A stretch of DNA of 64,000 nt. Origin: Simplicispira suum. GTDB lineage: Bacteria > Pseudomonadota > Gammaproteobacteria > Burkholderiales > Burkholderiaceae_C. This document shows positions 18,274-25,874 of the stretch, piece by piece. The notes under the pieces were generated by a model that worked only from the letters and a program-made list of their open reading frames with translations, was not told where the DNA came from and did not search any database. The position numbers were made by a program, and so were the translations under genes. The DNA lies in contig NZ_CP027669.1 in NCBI RefSeq assembly GCF_003008595.1, positions 3,410,001 through 3,474,000 of the forward strand, read 5' to 3'. Each line of letters opens with the position of its first letter. The stretch's first letter is position 1.

Positions 18274-18506
18274 GCACGGCCAGAAAGCTGAGGTTGGGCC
18301 CGCTGCCCAGGGGTGAGAGCGTGAAGCTGACCTTCGTCTGTCCGGCCAGTCTGAAAACCGAGCTCGATCGCTACGCGGCGTTGCATGCGCAGACGTATGG
18401 CGAGGCGGTTGATGCGGTGACGCTGATTCCGCACATGCTGGAAGCCTTCATGGCGGGGGATAGAGGGTTTCGGCGTGGCCGCCAGGATGCCAGGAAATCC
18501 GGGTAG
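18270..18506 (+). CDS. DUF2274 domain-containing protein, end of the conjugation operon
   Basis: This 78-residue protein with the sequence KLRLGPLPRGESVKLTF and LDRYAALHAQTYGE is the conserved DUF2274 family that follows trbI in Tn4371-like elements. The C-terminal RGFRRGRQ is basic. It resembles a small RHH-type protein and may bind DNA, but no function is established. It overlaps trbI by 4 bases and is the last gene of the conjugation operon. Confidence 0.88.
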   Translation: MSTARKLRLGPLPRGESVKLTFVCPASLKTELDRYAALHAQTYGEAVDAVTLIPHMLEAFMAGDRGFRRGRQDARKSG

Positions 18507-18528
18507 TGGGGGAGGGTATCACTCCAAA

Positions 18529-18582
18529 TTGTCTTGAATCATACGCATAAATATACAAATTATGTCAATTTTTGCGTATGAT
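18529..18582 (+). promoter_or_regulatory. Promoter and autorepression operator of the abiE pair
   Basis: A sigma-70 promoter is visible: TTGTCT (18529-18534), 17 bases, TATACA (18552-18557). Around it lies a perfect 10-bp inverted repeat, ATCATACGCA at 18538-18547 and TGCGTATGAT at 18573-18582. The left arm lies in the spacer and the right arm just before the chosen abiEi start. Transcription would begin near 18564. AbiEi antitoxins are known to repress their own promoter through inverted repeats, so this is the expected operator; binding is inferred. Confidence 0.65.
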
Positions 18583-19407
18583 ATGGGAGTGCCGTCCATT
18601 GAAGCCTTTTTTGAAAAGCGTCTTGCTCAGGGCCGGGCCTACTTCACGCGGGAAGAGGCCCAGGCTGCGTTCGACTTGTCGCCGCACGCATTGAGCGTTG
18701 CATTGACGCGGCAGGTCAGGAAGAAACGCCTTGCCCGTCCTTGGCGCGGCTTCTACCTGATCCTGCGACCGGAGGATCGCGCCTTCGGTGCGCCCGATCC
18801 GGTGCGCTGGATCGACCCGCTGATGCAGTACCTGCAACTGGACTACCGCATTGCCTTGCTGCGTGCCGCGGCGTTTCACGGTGCGTCGCACCAGGCGGCG
18901 ATGGTGTTTCAGGTCATCGTACCTCGGCAGATGCGAGGCTTCGAGATTGGTCGCCAGCGGCTGGAATTCGTTTATCAAAACCCGCAGGCATTCGTTCAAG
19001 TCAACCAGACCGGCTGGTTGGGGTCGCTCAAGAGCGAAGCCGGCTTTGCGAAGGTCGCCGGCTTGGAGTTGACGCTGCTGGACTGTGCCCGCTACTTCCA
19101 CAAGGCGGCCGGCATCGGCGGCCTGGCGCAGATCGCCAAAGACCTGGGCGGGCAAGCCAAGCCCAGCGATCTAGCACAAATCGCGGTGCACTACGAGAAC
19201 TCGGCGGTGCGTCGCCTGGGCTATCTGCTGGAGCGAGCGGGCCATGTGGCGCAGGCCGATGCGCTGAGGCCGTTTGTGCGCCAGGCCAAGACGGCCGCGC
19301 TGCTCGACCCATCGGTGAAGCCGCTGGTGGAAGGGCTCCCTGGTCTGCACGAGAAGGCGCCCGGCTGGCGCCTCATCCTCAATGAATCGGTGGAGGTCGA
19401 TTTTTGA
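18583..19407 (+). CDS. abiEi: AbiEi-family antitoxin / transcriptional repressor
   Basis: This 274-residue antitoxin of a type IV toxin-antitoxin abortive-infection system has an N-terminal winged helix (FTREEAQAAFDLSPHALSVALTRQVRKKRLARPWRGFYLIL), then the AbiEi C-terminal fold (ALLRAAAFHGASHQAAMVFQVIVP, LELTLLDCARY). I chose the ATG at 18583 and not the one at 18562, because the best promoter would start transcription at about 18564. Neither start has a clear Shine-Dalgarno. It overlaps the toxin gene by 4 bases. It begins the defence cargo beyond the conjugation genes. Confidence 0.88.
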   Translation: MGVPSIEAFFEKRLAQGRAYFTREEAQAAFDLSPHALSVALTRQVRKKRLARPWRGFYLILRPEDRAFGAPDPVRWIDPLMQYLQLDYRIALLRAAAFHGASHQAAMVFQVIVPRQMRGFEIGRQRLEFVYQNPQAFVQVNQTGWLGSLKSEAGFAKVAGLELTLLDCARYFHKAAGIGGLAQIAKDLGGQAKPSDLAQIAVHYENSAVRRLGYLLERAGHVAQADALRPFVRQAKTAALLDPSVKPLVEGLPGLHEKAPGWRLILNESVEVDF

Positions 19408-20279
19408 TTCCGCAGGCCTATCTCCAAGCCTGGAGCGCGTCTGCGCCGTGGCCCGACTTTCGCCAGATCGAGCAGGATCTGATCATCTGCCGTGCCCTGT
19501 GCGATCTGTTCAACGCGCCGGCGCTGCGCGGCAAGATTGCGTTTCGCGGCGGTACCGCGATCAACAAGCTGCTGTTCGTGCGGCCGCTGCGCTACTCGGA
19601 AGACATCGACTTGGTGCAAACGCAACCGGAGCCGATTGGCGCTGCTGTCGATGCGATCCGCGAGACATTGGCATGGCTCGGGCCGTGCAAGCGCGAGCAG
19701 GCAGGGCATTCGATGCACCTGGTGTTCCGCTTCGCGCCAGAAGCCGACCCGCAGTCGATGCTCAAGCTGAAGGTCGAGATCAATACACGCGAGCACGAGT
19801 CCTTGTTCGGCGTGCAGACCTATCCCTTCACGGTGAAGAACGGCTGGTATCAGGGCCAAGCCGAGATCGCGTCCTTCGCGGCCGAGGAACTGTTCGGCAC
19901 CAAGCTGCGCGCGCTGCTGCAACGGCGCAAGAACCGTGACCTGTTCGACCTGGCCTACGGGCTGGACCAGTTGGCATTGGAAGTGGACAAGCTGGTTGCC
20001 TGCTTCGACCACTACCTGGCTCTGGAGGACAAGACAATCACACGCGCTATGGCCGAGCAGCGCATGCTGGAAAAGCTCACGCGCAACCTGACGGAAGACA
20101 TCGCGCCGCTGCTGCCGGCGGGCATTCGTTTCGATGAGGCCGATGCACTGCGGGCGTTCGAACGCGTCTGGACCGAGCTGGTGGCACGGCTCAGGGGTGA
20201 TTCGTGGAAGTCCACGGACAAGGTCGTTGCTGCATTGCGGGAGAAGGGCTATCCGGCGCTACTCCGGCCAAGAGGGTAA
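19404..20279 (+). CDS. abiEii: AbiEii-family nucleotidyltransferase toxin
   Basis: This is a 291-residue nucleotidyltransferase toxin (DUF1814 type). The catalytic motif is FRGGTAINKLLF followed by RYSEDIDLV near residues 50-72, with a further acidic segment KVEINTRE. It starts with TTG, overlapping the antitoxin stop as TTGA, with GGAGG 7 bases upstream. The rare start and coupling would hold toxin yield below antitoxin yield. Related toxins of this fold modify tRNA acceptor ends and block translation; the target here is unknown. Confidence 0.9.
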   Translation: MIPQAYLQAWSASAPWPDFRQIEQDLIICRALCDLFNAPALRGKIAFRGGTAINKLLFVRPLRYSEDIDLVQTQPEPIGAAVDAIRETLAWLGPCKREQAGHSMHLVFRFAPEADPQSMLKLKVEINTREHESLFGVQTYPFTVKNGWYQGQAEIASFAAEELFGTKLRALLQRRKNRDLFDLAYGLDQLALEVDKLVACFDHYLALEDKTITRAMAEQRMLEKLTRNLTEDIAPLLPAGIRFDEADALRAFERVWTELVARLRGDSWKSTDKVVAALREKGYPALLRPRG

Positions 20280-20353
20280 TGGGGTGTGGAATTTCTGTTC
20301 AGGCTTACAACCGCTTGGCAGCGAGTGCGGCCGATTGGAGTGGGCACAGGCAG

Positions 20354-20869
20354 TCATTCGCTGCGGGCGGCACTTAGCGCACGGTGCGTGGCAAAGGCTG
20401 CAGCGGTTGCTCGATCCGGCGTTCCATATTCAATGACCTTCATGGGTGTCTTTGCCAACCAAAGCGAATGCGCCAGGAGCGTTCGATCGGGGAAGTGGGT
20501 CAGCCCGACTTGGAGTTGAAACACCATGTCGTTAAGCGAGCCCAAGATGCTCCGGCTAGCGGTCTTCCCTACGACCCAGTGCTGCATCGCGTGGCGCTCG
20601 GCGACTATGTCGTCTACTGGAACTCCAATGGACACAAGCATTGGATCCAGGGTCTCGACGATTCGCTGAACAAGAGAACGCCCGTCTTTTGCTGACACTA
20701 CCACTGGCAACAGGGTTCGCTCGGCGACAGCCAACACGACCTGGGTCCGTCCGACACGAACCAGATTGGCATACCAATCGCCAAGTACCGTACTTGGCGA
20801 AGCGGTTCCGGCTACAGGGGCTGCATTGAGCCTATCCAGAAGCTTCTGAGTGCAGCGAAATGTGAACAC
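20354..20869 (-). CDS. DUF6933-family protein
   Basis: This 171-residue protein begins FTFRCTQKLLDRL and contains LGDWYANLVRVGRTQVVLAVAERTLLPVVV, the recurrent pattern of the DUF6933 family, whose function is unknown to me. The C-terminal third is predicted helical. It converges on abiEii. The gene is often found alone on mobile DNA, so a defence role is only guilt by association. There is no signal peptide or membrane segment. Confidence 0.7.
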   Translation of the reverse strand: MFTFRCTQKLLDRLNAAPVAGTASPSTVLGDWYANLVRVGRTQVVLAVAERTLLPVVVSAKDGRSLVQRIVETLDPMLVSIGVPVDDIVAERHAMQHWVVGKTASRSILGSLNDMVFQLQVGLTHFPDRTLLAHSLWLAKTPMKVIEYGTPDRATAAAFATHRALSAARSE

Positions 20870-21200
20870 AGCACGACGACAGAATTTGAGATTAGACGAG
20901 TATCAGGCCATGCACGGTCGCTTCCTGGCGCGAAGCAGTCCTACGAGTCGCTACCCGTTGAACGTCGGCTAACGGATACAGCTGTCGCTCGGACGGTCTG
21001 CCGTCAGTGGCGCCGATCAGCCTAAAGCAGCGTTCACGAACGGCCGGTCTGCAGCGGTTGCAGTCTGTCATGTTTGGATCGTGACCGACCGATCACTGCT
21101 GCAAAGCGGCCGAGCGAAGAGCTTGACACATGTAAGATCTTCAGTCGTATGAAAGAAGAGTGGCAAGCCGATTCAACTTTGAATTGACCCGATGCCATAG
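20870..21200. other. Intergenic stretch without a recognisable gene
   Basis: About 330 bases lie between the divergent DUF6933 and CHAT genes. They must carry both promoters. A TTGACA hexamer at about 21123 is a possible -35 for the CHAT gene, but no well-spaced -10 follows. The segment around 21020-21100 reads like degraded coding or repeat DNA, and no open frame of note crosses it. Confidence 0.4.
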
Positions 21201-21212
21201 AGGAGGGTGGAA

Positions 21213-22268
21213 ATGAGTGTGGATATGTACCGACGTCAGGTCACTCAGATTCTGGATGGCATTGCCAAAGCAATGGACCAAAAGGCAAAGGAAGTACAAA
21301 AGGCTGCCGACGCAGGTAAAAAATCCCTTGCCGCAAGATCCGCCGCGAACAAAACCAGCACTACCTCAATCCTTCAAAGTAAATTGCGCGAGGCTAGTCG
21401 ATATGCTGAAGAGCAAGCAAAACATGAGCGTGAGGTGGCTAAGCTAGAGAAGAAGATCGCGGACGAGCAGAAAAAGCTTGGGACGGCTCAAGGGAGGCTG
21501 GACAGCGAAGAGACGAAAGCGCTGAAAAAAAGAAATGAGGAGCAAAAGCGCCAGCAGGATGCTCAGCAGATGCAGTTGCGAACGATGAAATCGAGTCTGA
21601 TGCAGCACGAGGTACTTCATCGCGAGACCATTGCACGCGTTGATCTGTTAAGTGCATTGCCCGAGCAAATCGTGGTCGCGTTCTTCGCTACTGATCCGGC
21701 AACGGCGTCCGACCGCAGGCTTCTTTTGGACGAAGAGGTACGAGAGATTCAGCAGAAAATCCGTCTCTCAGATCACCGCGATGCCGTCAAACTCGAGTCA
21801 CGCTGGGCTTTACGGTCTGGAGACATTCTTCAGTACATGAATGAGCTGGGACCTACTGTTGTCCACTTTAGTGGGCATGGCACCAACCAAGACGAGTTGG
21901 TTCTGCAGGACCGTAACGGTGATGCAGCCTTCGTTTCTCTAGCAAGCCTAGTGGGTACATTTGAGCTTTTTGACTCTGTTCGGCTGGTGTTCTTTAACAC
22001 ATGCCATTCGTACAACCAAGCGGCCGCCTGCACTCAATACGTAGATGCTGCCATCGGTATGAATCAGGAAATTGGCGACACAGCAGCACGTGTATTTGCC
22101 TCACAGTTCTACTCCGCTATTGGTTTTGGCAAGTCAATTCCCAATGCGTTCAGGCAAGCTAAAAATGCTTTGATGCTCGAAGGAATACCAGAAGATTCGA
22201 CGCCGGAACTCCATCTGCGTAGCGGGATTGAGGAGTCTGATTTAATCCTGGTCAAGCCCAAGGTCTGA
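21213..22268 (+). CDS. Coiled-coil CHAT-domain (caspase-like) protease
   Basis: This is a 351-residue protein. Residues 15-135 are a highly charged coiled coil (KLEKKIADEQKKLGTAQGRL) beginning with a KTSTTSILQSKLRE segment. Residues 150-351 are a CHAT peptidase with the catalytic histidine His222 in VVHFSGHG and cysteine Cys264 in VFFNTCHS. ATG 21213 has AGGAGG 6 bases upstream. CHAT proteases act in bacterial cell-death and defence pathways. As I recall, similar N-terminal coiled coils precede TIR effectors, so this half may be an oligomerising sensor module. The gene converges on the CBASS operon with 6 bases between them. No dedicated substrate gene is adjacent. GC is lower than in its neighbours. 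Confidence 0.85.
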   Translation: MSVDMYRRQVTQILDGIAKAMDQKAKEVQKAADAGKKSLAARSAANKTSTTSILQSKLREASRYAEEQAKHEREVAKLEKKIADEQKKLGTAQGRLDSEETKALKKRNEEQKRQQDAQQMQLRTMKSSLMQHEVLHRETIARVDLLSALPEQIVVAFFATDPATASDRRLLLDEEVREIQQKIRLSDHRDAVKLESRWALRSGDILQYMNELGPTVVHFSGHGTNQDELVLQDRNGDAAFVSLASLVGTFELFDSVRLVFFNTCHSYNQAAACTQYVDAAIGMNQEIGDTAARVFASQFYSAIGFGKSIPNAFRQAKNALMLEGIPEDSTPELHLRSGIEESDLILVKPKV

Positions 22269-22274
22269 GGGCGT

Positions 22275-23672
22275 TTATCGAAGCCGGACCGTGGGTATGT
22301 ACTTTCCCTGGTCCCAGTCGTACAGCTGAATGGCACCGATGCCGTTGATCCGGTGGCCAAGCGCCATCGCAAAAACAGAGGGCGCCTTGATGAAGAGGTG
22401 AATGCAACTCAACTGATGCCGACCGCGGAACTCAGCCAACTTCACCTTGGCTTCGTGCACTGCCCGGTTCAGTGTGGCAATGTCCGAGACAACGGAACTG
22501 GAGGTCATCGACAGCTTTGGCGATGTGTCCAGGCCGAATGCCTTAGCCTGAACGTCGACATCCGCATTCGAGACGATGGGGAAGCTGATGGCGACCACCC
22601 CCTCCAGCCCACTTGAGGTGACAGCACTCTCGTGGTCAGCAAAGAACTGCTCTTTTGCCTGCTCATGAACCGACGTGTCAAAGAGCTGGTCGTTGTGTTC
22701 CATGATGAGCGTGAAGTTGCCTGTTGCCGAGAAGGTGTGTCCCAACAGACACGCAGTCGACATACGATGCTTGGCTGTAAGGCCAATGCCGCGGCGCGGC
22801 CGACTGGCCAACACGAACTTTCCCAATTCCGCCAAGCTGCGCTGCAATTGCTCCCAGGCCATTTGACCAGCAGTTCCTCTGTTCGGGCCGTTGAAGGCCG
22901 ACACGTCCAGGCCAAGGGGGCCGAGATCAAAGCCCAGACCTGATAGCTGCAAGGCGGACGGCCTGGCCCGCCAACGTTCAGCCGCCCCTGGCACGCTGTC
23001 CATAAGGGCCTGTTCGATGTCCTTGCGATAGACAACGCCCTTCGCTGACTGTGCCACGAGCTCCTTGCATTTCGCACGAAAGGCGTCCTCCTCTTGGCGA
23101 CGCAGGTTCAGTTCAGAAAGGTACCTGCCCATGTTCATACCAAAACCGGGCCCAACTTGGGCGTCGCTGTATTGAACAAAGGCCACGCGCTCCAGAACGA
23201 AAGTGGCAAGCTCTGACGTCTGACCCAGCTTGACAATGGAATCCACGATGTCCTCTGCAGCAGCGATACGGATGGAGGAGTCTTGATTCAGCGCCTCTGC
23301 GGGGCCACGGTATCGCGCAAGCTTGTTGAACAGCGGAGCAAACTCACCAACGAAGCCGCCACACAGAAGCACAAACTGTACATACTCGTCCTGAGCGGAA
23401 TCGTGCAATTCCTTGAAGTGCGCGACCTCATTCCAGAACTCTGCTTTGCTGAGCTGATGTCGCTTGGCCTCGTACGTGATGCAGTAAGTCCCGCCGCCGG
23501 GTCGGAAGTAGCGGAACTCAATGTCACCAAGAAGCTCGCTGACTGCATGGCTGAAGGCGGTCTCTGCCAGAAGGCGTGGAATGCTCTCCAGCAGGTAGGC
23601 GTCTTGGTACTCGAATCCGCTTCGAGCGACCACGCCGCCAAGTGCCTGCGACTGGAAAAGTGGTGAATTCAT
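22275..23672 (-). CDS. cap4: CBASS effector Cap4 (dsDNA nuclease plus SAVED domain)
   Basis: This is a 465-residue CBASS effector. The N-terminal DUF4297-type nuclease has a PD-(D/E)XK core: Asp50, then Glu68-x-Lys70 in TYEAKRHQ. The C-terminal SAVED domain (about 300-465) ends with the characteristic LFIKAPSVFAMALGHRI and AIQLYDWDQGKYIPT. In characterised Cap4 proteins, a cyclic trinucleotide bound by SAVED makes the protein multimerise and cut double-stranded DNA. It is the last gene of the operon, overlapping cap3 by 4 bases (ATGA). The bound nucleotide here is not predictable from sequence alone. Confidence 0.88.
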   Translation of the reverse strand: MNSPLFQSQALGGVVARSGFEYQDAYLLESIPRLLAETAFSHAVSELLGDIEFRYFRPGGGTYCITYEAKRHQLSKAEFWNEVAHFKELHDSAQDEYVQFVLLCGGFVGEFAPLFNKLARYRGPAEALNQDSSIRIAAAEDIVDSIVKLGQTSELATFVLERVAFVQYSDAQVGPGFGMNMGRYLSELNLRRQEEDAFRAKCKELVAQSAKGVVYRKDIEQALMDSVPGAAERWRARPSALQLSGLGFDLGPLGLDVSAFNGPNRGTAGQMAWEQLQRSLAELGKFVLASRPRRGIGLTAKHRMSTACLLGHTFSATGNFTLIMEHNDQLFDTSVHEQAKEQFFADHESAVTSSGLEGVVAISFPIVSNADVDVQAKAFGLDTSPKLSMTSSSVVSDIATLNRAVHEAKVKLAEFRGRHQLSCIHLFIKAPSVFAMALGHRINGIGAIQLYDWDQGKYIPTVRLR

Positions 23673-24139
23673 CTGCAGCTTTCGAACACAAGAGTTGAGT
23701 GGCCGAATCTTCCGTCTGGAAGGTAGGTGTGTGTACTACCCTCGAGTTGCCCAGATGTGTTCAGCTTCAATATCAACAAGACCACGAAGTTCGCTTGCAC
23801 TTGGCGGTTGGTGACGATGTCTAACATTGAGCCGTGATCTGTCGAGCTCGGCTGCACTGAGAAACTCGGATGCGAATGCCATTCGCCCAGGTAGTTGAAC
23901 CGCCGGAAGTCGTTGCCCTGCTTGGCGCAGAAGCGCTTGATCGAGGCTGCGACGCCAGAAAGGCTCCGCACGAAGCTTGCGACCGTTCCAGGTCGCTGCA
24001 CGGTGACCATCCGGACTGCGAACTGGTCAATGCCTACATGCTCTCCCAGAAGCAGCCCGCCGCATTCTCGTACTCCCGCATGCCTTAGAGCACGGGTTAG
24101 CGCGGTTTGAACATCAGCTGGCAGTATCAGCTGCAGCAT
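23669..24139 (-). CDS. cap3: CBASS Cap3 JAB/JAMM isopeptidase
   Basis: This is a 156-residue JAMM metalloprotease with a complete motif: Glu25 in RECGGLLLGEH and HSHPSFSVQPSSTD, which fits HxHx7Sx2D exactly. Cap3 removes the conjugate that Cap2 makes at the C-terminus of the CD-NTase and so keeps the system in check. It overlaps the cap2 end by 26 bases and the cap4 start by 4, which is typical of a tight defence operon. Confidence 0.9.
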   Translation of the reverse strand: MLQLILPADVQTALTRALRHAGVRECGGLLLGEHVGIDQFAVRMVTVQRPGTVASFVRSLSGVAASIKRFCAKQGNDFRRFNYLGEWHSHPSFSVQPSSTDHGSMLDIVTNRQVQANFVVLLILKLNTSGQLEGSTHTYLPDGRFGHSTLVFESCR

Positions 24140-25874
24140 CAGGGCCGTCCTCCATCGCCGACTGCAACCCCTCGAGGATTCGCACGTCCTCAGGACAAAG
24201 CAACTTCACCGTCTCGGGTGTGAGTAGGGCTGTCGAGCAATCGATGGGTATCGTGTCGAATGGCTGCTTGAACTCCCAGAACTTGCGGTAGCCCATCAAG
24301 TAAGCTGCGACCGGATATTCAGACTGTTCTCCGGCGCACAGCGTGTCGATGGCGAATTGCGTCATTGAGGCGGCTAAGGCCGACACATCAGCATCGCTAC
24401 CGACGAGCACCTGACCATCAACGGCCATGGCATAGCGCCGAGCATCCTGTGCCTCTTGGCCTAGCACGGGTTCGAGCTGCGCCATGTAGGCGTGAATGCA
24501 TGCGCGTATGGACGCCGCGTCTCCATCCAGGCCTGGCCGACTGCGCGCCATTTGACTGCCAAAGCCACCCGCAAAGACTTCACCCCAGACCATGGGCAAC
24601 TTCGCCGACTTGCACAGTGCCGACAGCGTCAGGAACGCGTGGGGATTGGCTGTTGCATCAATCACGAGGCTGCATTCGGTCAGAGCGTCGTACAACCGTG
24701 CCATGACCCCGGGGTTCTCTTGTGCGCCGATGTTCAATTGAGTGGCTTCCACCATCACGCCCGGAGCCACCAACTCAATGTCGCGCTTGAGTGCATCTAC
24801 TTTGTTGAAGCCCACAGACCGCCAATCCAGAGCGTTGCGCACAAGGTTCGCAGCACCCAAAATGTCCTCGTCCACCAACGTGAATCTCCTAACACCTGCA
24901 CGCGCCATGGATAGTGCAATCTTTCCTCCCAGAGACCCTGCACCCACGATAGCAACATGAGCGTCTGCGAGCGGGCGAAAGCTGTCGGGCAGTCGGCCAC
25001 CCTTGTCGTTGGAAAAATCAAGCAGGTGATACTCCGTGAGGCGCTCGGAAGCATCCACCTGAAACGCTCGGAGCTTATTCGTAGGGCTGTGCACGACGAT
25101 GAAGTATTCGTGAGCAAGGTTGGCATCGCGCGCACCGATGGGCCAGAGTTCTCCGAGTTGGGCCCTTAACGCCTGCAGATTGAGATCACCCGAGTGCAGA
25201 GCTTCACCCTGAGCAATGACAAGCCAACCGGCTTGAACACAGGCGCCTGGCCAGCCACTAGCAGGCACTTCCGCCACCTGCATTTTTGATACGTCGCCGA
25301 TGCAGGTTGGAACTGCGACCCGGACGCCGTCCAATGAGGAGAGATGTATTTCGAGTGGATACAGGCCAGGGGCAGCGCGTGCTCGCAGCAGTTCCTGAAA
25401 CCCGGTCGACAGGACGAAGCGGTACGGTTCGAACCGCGCTTCTTGCGCTGCGTTCAGTTCGTGGCGCGACAGCGGCGCCTTGAGCCGTCGAGGTGAGGTG
25501 TAGCTGATGAGTTCGCTCCAAAGGAGCTTATGTGCGCTGCGAACCAGATCGGCACCAGTAAATGTCGAAACCCAGTTGTCTGGGCCGTACTCCAGACATA
25601 GCACCCCATCGCCACCAAACTGGTGCCGGCTCACCCGATTCTCAGCATGCCGTGGACGGATGAAGGCGGGCACGTCAGGGAACAGGGATGGATACACCAG
25701 TACCCCATCGAAGACCCAGTCGCCAACCCTGAACTGAAAGTACGCACATAGGTTCCCAGTTCCGGCCTTTCCCCAGCCGTTCAGTTTGAAGGTGTGAATT
25801 TCGGATGGGAGAGCCTGCAGAAGGCGCGCCTCGCGCACCATCCGACTGGGCTGGGCCTGCAACGGCGACATCAT
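24114..25874 (-). CDS. cap2: CBASS Cap2 (fused E2-E1 ubiquitin-transfer-like enzyme)
   Basis: This 586-residue protein conjugates the C-terminus of the CD-NTase to targets and primes it. The start at 25874 gives an ATGA overlap with the CD-NTase stop; a longer upstream frame only shadows the CD-NTase gene. The N-terminal E2-like domain has the candidate cysteine Cys93 in GVLCLEYGPDNW. The C-terminal ThiF/E1 domain has the nucleotide loop VAIVGAGSLGGKIAL (from about residue 307) and LVDEDILGAANLVRN. Fused E2-E1 together with a separate Cap3 defines type II CBASS. Confidence 0.92.
   Translation of the reverse strand: MMSPLQAQPSRMVREARLLQALPSEIHTFKLNGWGKAGTGNLCAYFQFRVGDWVFDGVLVYPSLFPDVPAFIRPRHAENRVSRHQFGGDGVLCLEYGPDNWVSTFTGADLVRSAHKLLWSELISYTSPRRLKAPLSRHELNAAQEARFEPYRFVLSTGFQELLRARAAPGLYPLEIHLSSLDGVRVAVPTCIGDVSKMQVAEVPASGWPGACVQAGWLVIAQGEALHSGDLNLQALRAQLGELWPIGARDANLAHEYFIVVHSPTNKLRAFQVDASERLTEYHLLDFSNDKGGRLPDSFRPLADAHVAIVGAGSLGGKIALSMARAGVRRFTLVDEDILGAANLVRNALDWRSVGFNKVDALKRDIELVAPGVMVEATQLNIGAQENPGVMARLYDALTECSLVIDATANPHAFLTLSALCKSAKLPMVWGEVFAGGFGSQMARSRPGLDGDAASIRACIHAYMAQLEPVLGQEAQDARRYAMAVDGQVLVGSDADVSALAASMTQFAIDTLCAGEQSEYPVAAYLMGYRKFWEFKQPFDTIPIDCSTALLTPETVKLLCPEDVRILEGLQSAMEDGPDAAADTAS

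Noticed and set aside
20286..20695. Plus-strand frames after abiEii of about 75-105 codons
   Set aside because: They run antisense to the DUF6933 gene, which has clear family sequence on the minus strand.
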